From CAYIYO01 sp964367715 (GTDB lineage Bacteria; Chlamydiota; Chlamydiia; Chlamydiales; Criblamydiaceae): a DNA stretch of 48,258 nucleotides. The position numbers and the translations under genes are program-made. Each line of letters opens with the position of its first letter. Position 1 is the stretch's first letter. Location of the stretch: the NCBI GenBank assembly GCA_964367715.1, contig CAYIYO010000008.1, forward strand, positions 1-48,258, in the 5' to 3' direction. Shown piece after piece: positions 1-7,770 of this stretch. The notes below the pieces were generated by a model. It saw nothing but the letters and a program-made list of their open reading frames with translations. It did not search any database and was not told the DNA's origin.

Positions 1-15
1 TTTTCGACGCATTAA

Positions 16-486
16 TTACGCATCGCTCTTCTTTTTTTGGGCGATTTCTTGGAGGATACCTTCGCAGGAGTCTTCTAGCATGTCGAGAACACGGTCGAAG
101 TCTACACGCCCCCCATAAAAAGGATCGGGAATTTCTTGATTCGGATAGGAGCTGCTAAAGGCAGTAATCAAATAAATTTTCACTCTATGTTCGGGAGTTT
201 TAGCATAGCGGTAGAGACTATGTAAGACCTCATTATCGACGGCAAGGATGTAGTCGAATCGATCAAAAAATTCTTCCTTAAACTGCTGGGCGCGACTTGT
301 GAGAACGACCCCTCGCTCCATCGCTGCATCGCGCATGCGTCCATCTGGAAACTGACCCACATGCCAATCGCCGAGACCACAACTTTCTATATGGATGTTG
401 TTATCTTTTGCCTGTAATTTTAAAATCCCTTCTCCCGCTGGTGAGCGGCAGATGTTTCCTAAGCAAACGAATAGTACTGCGACCAT
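16..486 (-). CDS. Low-molecular-weight protein-tyrosine phosphatase
   Basis: Removes phosphate from phosphotyrosine (or arginine) residues in the cytoplasm. The 156-residue length is normal for the family. The phosphate-binding loop C-x5-R is near the N-terminus (CLGNICRS, Cys8 nucleophile, Arg14), and the general-acid motif DPF follows at Asp121-Pro122. It starts 23 bases after the pkn1 stop on the same strand, so it probably shares that transcript and may oppose phosphorylation in the same pathway; that link is inference. The ATG at 486 places the P-loop at the usual distance from the N-terminus. The stop is close to the window edge, so anything further downstream cannot be seen. Confidence 0.93.
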   Translation of the reverse strand: MVAVLFVCLGNICRSPAGEGILKLQAKDNNIHIESCGLGDWHVGQFPDGRMRDAAMERGVVLTSRAQQFKEEFFDRFDYILAVDNEVLHSLYRYAKTPEHRVKIYLITAFSSSYPNQEIPDPFYGGRVDFDRVLDMLEDSCEGILQEIAQKKKSDA

Positions 487-509
487 GATATCCCTTTATC
501 CTTCAACGC

Positions 510-2468
510 TTATTGTACGTCCGCAGCGCACCGGAAGCCATATGTTCCATTAACGGTTCCTGGATTGTTGCGATGACGACGCGAGCAGCGCAAATCTTCT
601 TTAAGACTCTTCCAGCAGCCGCCTCTTAGAACGCGGTAAACGCCCTGTAAAGGACCTTTTGGGTTGTCTGGCTCTTGGACCGAACTCTCGTAAAAGTTAT
701 ATCCATACCAGTCTTGGCACCATTCATACACATTGCCCGCCATATCGAATAGGCCGATCTTGTTTGGAGGATAGCTCATCACTGGAGTGGTATCTGAGCT
801 GAAGAAGTTTGCTTCGCTCTTTTCGATGTCGTTTCCGCTTGGAAAAAGCGCACTGGCTTCGCCACCTTTTGCCGCCACTTCCCATTCCGCTTCTGTTGGT
901 AAGCGCTTGCCTACCCAACGTGCGTAGGCAACAGCGCCATACCAGGTGACACCAACGACAGGATGTTTCGAGTATCCAGATTCGATGCTGACCTTACCAC
1001 CACTTCTTTTGACACGTGAGTCCTTTAGACGAATGACATCTTGGTGGTTACTGTCTTTTTCTCCGCCCAAGGCTTCAAGAAAACGAACAAATTGTTCGTT
1101 GGTGACTGGATGAACATCGAGAGCAAAGCTGTCGACATTGATTTGGTGTTGAGGCATTTCATCTCGATTGCCATCAACACTGCCTCTTTGAAAGGGACCG
1201 CCATCGATGATGATCATGTCGGTGAGGATAGGCTTGACTTGACGCATTTCTTCATCTTTATTTGGCATCACATATTGTGTGACCGTCGGGTCGACCTGAA
1301 GTGCTAGGGCGGGATCAAGGTCCGTGACGGGACGTTCAAGTTGGGCGACATGAAGAACAGGTTTGAGAGTTTTTGATTCGGACAACTGGGCGTGCTGCGC
1401 GAGCACAAGGACACCTTCCTCTTCTAGTTCTTCCTCTTTTGCTGTTGTTTGTGTCGATGTGATGAATGCCTCTGCTGTTGGATGCGACTTTTGTAAGGAA
1501 GGTTCCGTGATCGTTGCTTTTGCACTGACAGGCGTTTCTTTGATTGGTACCCCAGCTGGAGGAGCGATCGCCTTCACTTTGACTTGCTCAAGGGCGGCAA
1601 CAAGAGAGTCGCAGCGTTCTTCTGGATTTCCCCGCAAACAAGAGATCATTAGGGCATCCCAATTCATTTTATATTGAGGAACACGCGTTGAAGGCATCTC
1701 AAAATATCCTTCTGGAAAGTCGCCCATGATAAGGTAGTAGGCTAGGACGCCAAATGCGTAGTTGTCGATCGAGGAGGCTAGGGCCATTGGATGTTCCGGA
1801 CATTTCTGTTCGGGCGCAAGAAAAATAAAATTTTGAATAAAAGAGGCGTGTAAGAGTGTAAGTTTATCTTCGCAAGCCGGAGGAGTGCAATAGCGTTCTG
1901 CGCTAGAGATTTCTAGGGATTCTGCCATTGCGCTGAAGGCGCGCGTAAGTAAGGCGCTTACTCCGATGATACGGGCGAGACTGAAATCGGAGATTTTAAG
2001 ATCGATTCCCTTTTCCCCTTTGCTGACCAAAAGATTGTTTAATTTGATTCCCGCATGAACAATTCCTCCCTTTTTGCTGTGTGCATAGTCGAGCGCTTCT
2101 GCGACTTGTTGGAGGATACGAAAAAGTTCGTCTTCTTCGAGGCGGCGTCCACGCGAAAGCATGTACTGTGCAAGATTTGTTGTTTCTCCTAAAGAGTCAA
2201 CAACGCAGTCGGTCACAATAAAGTAGTAACCGTTGGCGTAGGAGATGTTATGCACTTTAACAATGTTGGGATGGTCGAGAGAGACAAGCTTTGCGACTTC
2301 TTCTTCGAATCGCTGGATAAAGGCGCGATCCGCAGAGAGTTCTTGAGGGAGAACTTTTAGCACATATTGTTTTTTCATGAAGCGATGTTCAGCGAGGTAG
2401 ACATTCCCTAGGGCGCCGTGGCCGATCTGCTTAATGATGTTATAGTCTCCAAGAATACGTGACTCCAT
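510..2468 (-). CDS. pkn1: Pkn1-like protein: kinase-like domain plus FGE-sulfatase domain, catalytic Asp missing
   Basis: 652 residues with a Hanks-type kinase fold (about 1-300), an Ala/Pro/Glu-rich linker, and a formylglycine-generating-enzyme/sulfatase-modifying domain (about 418-652, with NVYEW and RGGCW motifs). This architecture is that of chlamydial Pkn1. The glycine loop (IGHGALGNVY) and the ATP lysine (YVLKVL, Lys38) are present. The catalytic loop reads HAGIKLNN (138-145) instead of HRDxKxxN, so the catalytic Asp is a Gly at 140, and the DFG motif is DFS (161-163). I checked the HAG codons in the nucleotide sequence. This suggests a pseudokinase or a very weak kinase. It lies between a TPR-like exported protein (12-base gap) and a tyrosine phosphatase (23-base gap), probably in one operon. 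Confidence 0.88.
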   Translation of the reverse strand: MESRILGDYNIIKQIGHGALGNVYLAEHRFMKKQYVLKVLPQELSADRAFIQRFEEEVAKLVSLDHPNIVKVHNISYANGYYFIVTDCVVDSLGETTNLAQYMLSRGRRLEEDELFRILQQVAEALDYAHSKKGGIVHAGIKLNNLLVSKGEKGIDLKISDFSLARIIGVSALLTRAFSAMAESLEISSAERYCTPPACEDKLTLLHASFIQNFIFLAPEQKCPEHPMALASSIDNYAFGVLAYYLIMGDFPEGYFEMPSTRVPQYKMNWDALMISCLRGNPEERCDSLVAALEQVKVKAIAPPAGVPIKETPVSAKATITEPSLQKSHPTAEAFITSTQTTAKEEELEEEGVLVLAQHAQLSESKTLKPVLHVAQLERPVTDLDPALALQVDPTVTQYVMPNKDEEMRQVKPILTDMIIIDGGPFQRGSVDGNRDEMPQHQINVDSFALDVHPVTNEQFVRFLEALGGEKDSNHQDVIRLKDSRVKRSGGKVSIESGYSKHPVVGVTWYGAVAYARWVGKRLPTEAEWEVAAKGGEASALFPSGNDIEKSEANFFSSDTTPVMSYPPNKIGLFDMAGNVYEWCQDWYGYNFYESSVQEPDNPKGPLQGVYRVLRGGCWKSLKEDLRCSRRHRNNPGTVNGTYGFRCAADVQ

Positions 2469-2480
2469 CTTCCATTCCCT

Positions 2481-3356
2481 TTATGCTGAATTGGCTTTCT
2501 TTTTATGCTGGTCAAGGTAGTGCTGTGCAGCATCAATCCCTTTGCTAAAAGCATACCATTCCCGCGCCTTGTTAATAAATTGTTGTGCAAGTCCCCACTG
2601 CCCTGTTGTGACTGCTTGTTCCACATAAAAGGCAACATCCGACCGTGGGATCACAATATTGCTGTCAATAATTTTACGCAAGTAGAGTCCGAGAACAGTT
2701 GCCCTATCTCCATCTTTTGTGAACATGAGGATAAGTTTATATAGTGTGGTGTCTTGTGGATAGTGTTCGACAGCTAGCTTTGCATTTTTTAAAATTATTT
2801 CTTTCTGTTTTTCACGATCGTCTGCGGATCGAGAGCGTTCCATCAGTTTGATGTGGAGAGCGGCTTTGCTTTTGTAAGCAAGGTAATGTGTCGGATTTTT
2901 TTGATACGAAGCGTAATAAGAAGAAAAAAATTGGGGGAACTCTCCTAAATTTGCATAGGCCGCGCAAAGGATAAAGCCAAAGTTCGCGTAGTCGGCATGA
3001 TTTTTCAGTGCGAGATCATATTTTTTTTTTAATTCTTCGGCATTGGAGCGCGGACTGTTGTGTGACAAATAAATTTTTAACGCTTCGTGATAGAGCTCTT
3101 CTTCTTGGGGGGTCGGCTGATAATTCGACGAAGGAGGTGGCGTGGAGGCTAGGGCATCAAGAAAGAGGCGAAAGGCCTTTTCCTGCTCTTGGTCTTTGTA
3201 GTAGGCAATCGCTAACTGCACTTGTAAAGGACCCTTTTCTTCCGTTGAGGCGTGGGAAATGGAAGAATTAAGGGATTGAATTGTTGTTTTGAGGTCTTCT
3301 GTTTCGCCGCAAACGCTTTGCAAAGAAACTAGTAGAAAAAAAGTAGAATAAAACAT
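2481..3356 (-). CDS. Exported protein with TPR-like helical repeats, unknown function
   Basis: No specific family is recognised. A hydrophobic N-terminal segment (FYSTFFLLVSLQSVCG) looks like a signal peptide, so the mature protein is probably periplasmic or surface-associated. The rest is helical, with TPR-like spacing of Tyr, Ala and Leu residues (for example around AIAYYKDQEQEKAFRLF). The frame is open from a TTG at 3383. The ATG at 3356 is preferred because AGGAG lies about ten bases upstream; the ATG at 3365 sits almost on that ribosome site. It is first in the probable operon with pkn1 and the phosphatase, which hints at a scaffold or partner role without proving it. Confidence 0.75.
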   Translation of the reverse strand: MFYSTFFLLVSLQSVCGETEDLKTTIQSLNSSISHASTEEKGPLQVQLAIAYYKDQEQEKAFRLFLDALASTPPPSSNYQPTPQEEELYHEALKIYLSHNSPRSNAEELKKKYDLALKNHADYANFGFILCAAYANLGEFPQFFSSYYASYQKNPTHYLAYKSKAALHIKLMERSRSADDREKQKEIILKNAKLAVEHYPQDTTLYKLILMFTKDGDRATVLGLYLRKIIDSNIVIPRSDVAFYVEQAVTTGQWGLAQQFINKAREWYAFSKGIDAAQHYLDQHKKKANSA

Positions 3357-3383
3357 GCTTCTCATGCTCCTCACTCTATACAA

Positions 3384-3456
3384 ATTTTATAAAAAATTAA
3401 AGCCATTTTTAGAATTGCTGTATTTATCTCCCCTGTGATAGTCTAAATGACTAACA
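3384..3456. other. AT-rich divergent intergenic region
   Basis: Leader between the minus-strand TPR operon and the repeat element in front of yidC. It is AT-rich. The promoter of the minus-strand operon must lie here, but I see no convincing -35/-10 pair. Confidence 0.4.
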
Positions 3457-3573
3457 AACCTGAGTTGCGTGCAACTATCCAGAAAAGGTGCTAGAAATTT
3501 TAATGAGAAGGGATTTGTGGTGAACAAATCAAAATTGCCGCAGATTTTCGGATAATTGCACACAACTCAGGTT
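3457..3573. repeat. MITE-like element with 24-bp terminal inverted repeats
   Basis: A 117-bp non-coding element. Its ends are AACCTGAGTTGCGTGCAACT plus TATCC at the left and the reverse complement at the right, matching at 22 of 24 positions. The interior has no ORF. It is the only copy in this window. It ends 28 bases before the yidC start codon, so it may shape yidC transcription. The size and structure fit a miniature inverted-repeat transposable element. Confidence 0.7.
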
Positions 3574-3583
3574 AAAAATCCTT

Positions 3584-3589
3584 TATAAT
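3584..3589 (+). promoter_or_regulatory. Candidate -10 box for yidC
   Basis: A perfect TATAAT lies 12 bases before the yidC ATG. No -35 is found at 16-18 bases; a TTGCAC inside the right end of the inverted repeat is 22 bases away. No Shine-Dalgarno sequence is visible before the ATG, so the transcript could be nearly leaderless. Confidence 0.35.
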
Positions 3590-3601
3590 GGTTATTGACT
3601 T

Positions 3602-6112
3602 ATGGACCGACGTACACTTATTTTTGTAATTACCTTAAGTATGACGATGTTTCTCGTTAATGCTTTTTTCGACCACCGCAATGACGAAGCCCGCAAAGAA
3701 TGGACCGAGCAACAGCTTGCGAAGAAGTCGCAAAAGCAGCAGCAGCTCGAACACGAGATCATCACGCGTACTGCGAAAGCAGACCAGCTTCCTTTGGTCA
3801 GTTTGTATGCGGACGACAACGCAGAGACTTTCCTTTCAACAGGAATTGTTGATGATAATGCGGTTGTCACTATTGCCTGGGAAAAAGAACTCCCTGCAGA
3901 GGTGTGGGTAAAAAAAGAAGGTGCGTTAGAAAAGTATACGCTACAAAATAAAGTAGAAGGAAAAGAACTTCCTGCCCTTTACCGTAAAGGTGCTGCCTCT
4001 CCTTTACGTATCGGTCATCTCCCCTCTTTTGGTACCTATGAACTACAGATCGTCACCGTCGCTCCACATAATGAAAATGCTCCTTACAAAATTTCTGTCG
4101 CAAACTTCATCGACGGTCACTTTGAGATGCCACAGGAAGAGCTTGATCAAATCAAAGCAGATTTAGGACAAGAGCACGGGGCATCTCCTTCGGTTTACGA
4201 TAACGGCATCGCCTTAATCAAAATCGACAACCAGTGGCTTCCTGTCGCCCTCTTTCACGATTATGACAAGCGCCTCCTATTTTTGAACGAAATCGAAGAC
4301 GTTCCGACCGTTGTGGTGCGTCCGGATAAATTAAAAGTTGCGAACGGACAGCGTCCTGCTGAAACCTATTATGTCTTGGAAAATGGCTACCAACAGCTCG
4401 TTTTTTCAAGCTATGGTGGCGCATTAGTGGAGACAAATCTTCCTTTCGACACAACATCTGATAAAGAAAGCGTTGTGAAGCCGATTGGTTTCGATCGCCA
4501 AATGGTAGAAGATCATCCTTATAACGCCCTCTTCCCTGCTCATCCTTATTTTACTGCAGGAGAAAAGGCAACGGGACCTTTTGTTGAACACGAAAAAGGG
4601 GTGTTGGGAGGATACTATCCACTGATTCGTCGCGACCTCATCGAAAAACAGAAAGGAAAATCCGTTCGGATTACGCCGCAATTTTATGCGTTGAACATTG
4701 TGTCTCAGTATCCAGAAGTTGCCGAACTTGTTTATGAAGTGAAAGCATTTACTAAAGATAAAATTGTTTTTGAAGCCACACAAAATAATCGACGCATCAC
4801 TAAAACGTTTGCAATCGATAACACTGCTCCTTACACCTTACATTTAACTGTTGATGTCGAAGGCGACAGCAGAGGATTGTGGTTAACAAGTGGTGTTCCT
4901 GAAGCGGAGTTGATCTCTGGCGCTGTCGCTCCTGCATTAAAATATCGATTTACACGTGGAACCTCTTCCGAAGTCAACCAAATCGATCTTCCTACGGATG
5001 CAATCACTGTTTCTACTGTGACACCGGATTGGATCTGTAACTCCAACGGCTTTTTCGGAATCATTTTAGACGCCCTGACAGAAGTCGAGCCTGGCTATCG
5101 TGCGTTGTTTGTTCCTGGAACTGTTGTCCCTTCCCGTTTAGTCGAAATTGGACAAGAGTACGATCAGTATAAAGCGCAAGATCTTCCTGGATATCAGTTG
5201 TTGCTTCCTTTGCGTGCAAAAGGTGGCAAGATGGAGTTCCGCATTTTTGCAGGCCCCTTCTCGACTCCCGTTTTAAAAGCTGTGGATCAATTGTATTCCA
5301 ACCCAGAGACAGGGTACAATCCTGATTATATTGCGTGCCAAACCTTTCATGGATGGTTCTCATTTATCTCTGAGCCGTTTGCAAAATTTTTGTTTATGTT
5401 GATGACATTTTTTCATTATCTGACAGGATCTTGGGCATTTTCAATTGTTTTGTTGACAATTGCTTTGCGTGTAATGCTTTACCCTTTGAATGCATGGTCA
5501 ACCAAGTCAATGTTACAAACGCAAGAGTTGATGCCTAAAGTGCAAGCGATTCAGCAAAAATATAAAAATGATCCTAAAAAATCTCAGATGGAGATACTGA
5601 ACCTTTACAAAGAGCATGGACTCAATCCTTTGTCTGGAATTTCTGGTGGGTGCTTTCCGTTATTGATTCAGATGCCATTTTTGATTGGGATGTTCGACTT
5701 GTTGAAGTCTTCTTTCCAACTTCGTGGTGCAGGATTTATTCCTGGATGGATCGACAACTTATCGGCTCCGGACGTTTTATTTAGCTGGGATATGCCGTTG
5801 CCGTTGATTGGAAATGAGTTCCACTTGCTTCCCCTCTTCTTGGGATTGATCATGTTCATCCAGCCGCGGATGATGCAGCCGTTGCCAGCGGATAAGAGCC
5901 AATGGACAGAGCAGCAGCGCCAACAGCGTGCGATGACATCGATGATGGCTGTGATGTTTTGCTGGCTGTTTTACAATTTCCCTTCCGGGCTAAATATCTA
6001 CTGGATTTCATCCATGCTATTGGGCATACTCCAGCAGTGGTGGACAAAAAAGCAGATGGCACCTGTCTCCACAGTAGAGATCATGAAAGGTAATGTAAAA
6101 AACAAACGGTAA
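3602..6112 (+). CDS. yidC: Membrane protein insertase YidC (Oxa1 family)
   Basis: Inserts and folds inner-membrane proteins, alone or with SecYEG. The 836 residues show the Gram-negative YidC layout: an N-terminal membrane anchor (about 7-23), a long periplasmic beta domain (about 60-580), and a C-terminal core of about five membrane segments containing the conserved Arg in IVLLTIALRVMLYPL. It is longer than E. coli YidC (548), as is usual for chlamydiae. The start MDRRTLIF is typical of the family even though no ribosome site is visible. dnaA follows after 3 bases, so the two are probably cotranscribed. Confidence 0.96.
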   Translation: MDRRTLIFVITLSMTMFLVNAFFDHRNDEARKEWTEQQLAKKSQKQQQLEHEIITRTAKADQLPLVSLYADDNAETFLSTGIVDDNAVVTIAWEKELPAEVWVKKEGALEKYTLQNKVEGKELPALYRKGAASPLRIGHLPSFGTYELQIVTVAPHNENAPYKISVANFIDGHFEMPQEELDQIKADLGQEHGASPSVYDNGIALIKIDNQWLPVALFHDYDKRLLFLNEIEDVPTVVVRPDKLKVANGQRPAETYYVLENGYQQLVFSSYGGALVETNLPFDTTSDKESVVKPIGFDRQMVEDHPYNALFPAHPYFTAGEKATGPFVEHEKGVLGGYYPLIRRDLIEKQKGKSVRITPQFYALNIVSQYPEVAELVYEVKAFTKDKIVFEATQNNRRITKTFAIDNTAPYTLHLTVDVEGDSRGLWLTSGVPEAELISGAVAPALKYRFTRGTSSEVNQIDLPTDAITVSTVTPDWICNSNGFFGIILDALTEVEPGYRALFVPGTVVPSRLVEIGQEYDQYKAQDLPGYQLLLPLRAKGGKMEFRIFAGPFSTPVLKAVDQLYSNPETGYNPDYIACQTFHGWFSFISEPFAKFLFMLMTFFHYLTGSWAFSIVLLTIALRVMLYPLNAWSTKSMLQTQELMPKVQAIQQKYKNDPKKSQMEILNLYKEHGLNPLSGISGGCFPLLIQMPFLIGMFDLLKSSFQLRGAGFIPGWIDNLSAPDVLFSWDMPLPLIGNEFHLLPLFLGLIMFIQPRMMQPLPADKSQWTEQQRQQRAMTSMMAVMFCWLFYNFPSGLNIYWISSMLLGILQQWWTKKQMAPVSTVEIMKGNVKNKR

Positions 6113-6115
6113 GAC

Positions 6116-7507
6116 ATGAAAGCATGGGAAAATTTTCTCGCGCTACTTGAGATAGAACTCGGCGTCGAAACGGTACGGAAGTGGTTAAGACCGCTAAAGG
6201 TACTTCGTTTCGACGCGTGTAATTTGTATCTTGAGGCACGGGATTCTTTCCAAGGCTTGTGGTTTGAAGAGCATATTCGCCAAAAGGCGAAGGCGCGCTT
6301 GGTCAGTTATAGTAACAAGCCGATCAAGGTCCATCTCACCGTTGCCAATGCGCCATTGCCGAGCAAGCAGACAAAAACGAAAGTCGAGCAAGAGGCCGAC
6401 ACTCCTACGCCTCCTTTTGCTCTTAACTTTGACAATCTTGACCTTCATTTTACTCTTCCCAACTTTTTACCTTTGTCTAGCAATGAGCTACCTTGTAAGG
6501 TTCTATGGGAAGCAACGGGATATGATCCACAAACGCTCACGTGCAATCCGGCTAAGCGCCAGCTTGCCTTGTTTAATCCCCTCTACCTCTACGGGCCTTC
6601 TGGATGTGGTAAAACACATTTATTAATGGCTGTGGCGCATACACTGCGCCAACAAGGCCTTAACGCCATCTATACACGAACAGAAACTTTCACAGAACAT
6701 GTTGTCAGCGCCATCCGTGCGGGGGAGATGAGTCTTTTTCGGCAGGCCTACCGTAATATTGACCTGTTATTGATCGACGATGCCCATGTTTTTTCCAGAA
6801 AAAGCGCAACGCAAGAAGAATTGTTTCATACGTTTAACACGTTGCATCTAGCAGGAAAGCAAATTATTTTAGCTGCGAACTGTCCGCCTAGCGAATTACA
6901 ATACATTGAACCCCGCCTTGTCAGCCGTTTTGAGTGGGGAATTGTATTGCCGCTAGCCCCTCCAAATGAGGCAGAAAAGCTTGATATTTTGATGACAAAG
7001 GCGCATGTATTGCATTTCGATTTAAAACCTAAAATTGCCCAGTATTTAATTGAAACCTTCAAAAGTGGAAATAAAGCATTGATTCGCGCGCTGGAAGCGT
7101 TGATTTTACGTACGCAGCAAGCGCGCACAACAGGAGCTGCGCTCACACTTTTAACTGCGAGACAGCATTTAAATGATTTGATTAACCGAGAAGAAAAGCT
7201 TGCGTTGACTCCGGAAAAAGTCATTCAAACGGTTGCCGAAAGTTTCGGGATTAAGCCTGAAGATATTTTGAGTAAGGCGCAGAGTCGGGACTGTGTATTG
7301 CCTCGACAAATTGCGATGCACATTTGCCGTCAACAGCTAAAACTTCCTTTCATGAAAATTGGGGATCTTTTTGAGCGTGACCATTCGACGGTGATGTCCA
7401 GTGTTAAGCTGGTACAAAAAAATCTAGATACAATTGATTCGACAGTCACTCCCACCTACCATAGCATTCTTAAGCAGCTGATGGCAAAAACGATTGTTCC
7501 TGCGTAA
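6116..7507 (+). CDS. dnaA: Chromosomal replication initiator DnaA
   Basis: AAA+ ATPase that binds DnaA boxes and opens the replication origin. At 463 residues it has a normal length. An N-terminal helical domain (about 1-75) is followed by a linker, Walker A GPSGCGKTH (150-158), Walker B LLLIDDAH (about 207-214), and a C-terminal DNA-binding domain with the signature RDHSTVMSSV (from 421). Chlamydiae usually carry two dnaA genes; the neighbourhood (after yidC, near lgt) matches the copy I recall as dnaA1. A perfect DnaA box lies about 200 bases downstream, before ahcY. A palindromic element begins right after the stop codon. Confidence 0.96.
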   Translation: MKAWENFLALLEIELGVETVRKWLRPLKVLRFDACNLYLEARDSFQGLWFEEHIRQKAKARLVSYSNKPIKVHLTVANAPLPSKQTKTKVEQEADTPTPPFALNFDNLDLHFTLPNFLPLSSNELPCKVLWEATGYDPQTLTCNPAKRQLALFNPLYLYGPSGCGKTHLLMAVAHTLRQQGLNAIYTRTETFTEHVVSAIRAGEMSLFRQAYRNIDLLLIDDAHVFSRKSATQEELFHTFNTLHLAGKQIILAANCPPSELQYIEPRLVSRFEWGIVLPLAPPNEAEKLDILMTKAHVLHFDLKPKIAQYLIETFKSGNKALIRALEALILRTQQARTTGAALTLLTARQHLNDLINREEKLALTPEKVIQTVAESFGIKPEDILSKAQSRDCVLPRQIAMHICRQQLKLPFMKIGDLFERDHSTVMSSVKLVQKNLDTIDSTVTPTYHSILKQLMAKTIVPA

Positions 7508-7509
7508 AA

Positions 7510-7610
7510 GTAATCGATCACGGGGGACATCACTTAAGGCGTGGGCATTGTTTTTATGCATTCATTGCGGTAGCGATGAAAAACTTATGACAGGCACCGT
7601 GACCGATTAC
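7510..7610. repeat. Repeat family A, copy 1 (inverted-repeat ends)
   Basis: A 101-bp element bounded by GTAATCGATCACGG at the left and CCGTGACCGATTAC at the right, an imperfect terminal inverted repeat. Its right half, including ATGAAAAACTTATGACAGGC, is almost identical to the element at 30547-30732 and to the reverse complement of the element starting at 48187. It begins within three bases of the dnaA stop and may also act as a transcript end. Confidence 0.8.
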
Positions 7611-7632
7611 CAATAAAAGTGTTTCCTGCCAT

Positions 7633-7659
7633 CTCTGTGGGCTCTGTGGGCTCTGTGGT
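7633..7659 (+). repeat. Three tandem 9-bp repeats
   Basis: CTCTGTGGG, CTCTGTGGG and CTCTGTGGT follow one another directly in the dnaA-ahcY spacer. They resemble a short iteron array, but no function is demonstrated. Confidence 0.75.
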
Positions 7660-7711
7660 AAAACAATATTACATCTTATTAAGACAATCGACCTTAACGT
7701 CTCTCAAATAC

Positions 7712-7739
7712 TGTGGATAAAAAACATGCGATCGCGCAT
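7712..7739. promoter_or_regulatory. DnaA box and adjacent small palindrome upstream of ahcY
   Basis: TGTGGATAA at 7712-7720 is the exact complement of the DnaA box TTATCCACA. A hairpin-like palindrome ATGCG-ATCG-CGCAT follows at 7726-7739. Both sit 30-60 bases upstream of the ahcY start. I see no cluster of further boxes, so an origin is not supported; DnaA control of a local promoter is possible. Confidence 0.4.
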
Positions 7740-7770
7740 ATGTGATTTAAATAGAGAATAAGGACTGTCC

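Noticed and set aside
7611..7770. Replication origin next to dnaA, or SAH riboswitch before ahcY
   Set aside because: Only one DnaA box is present, and the leader shows no recognisable riboswitch fold.
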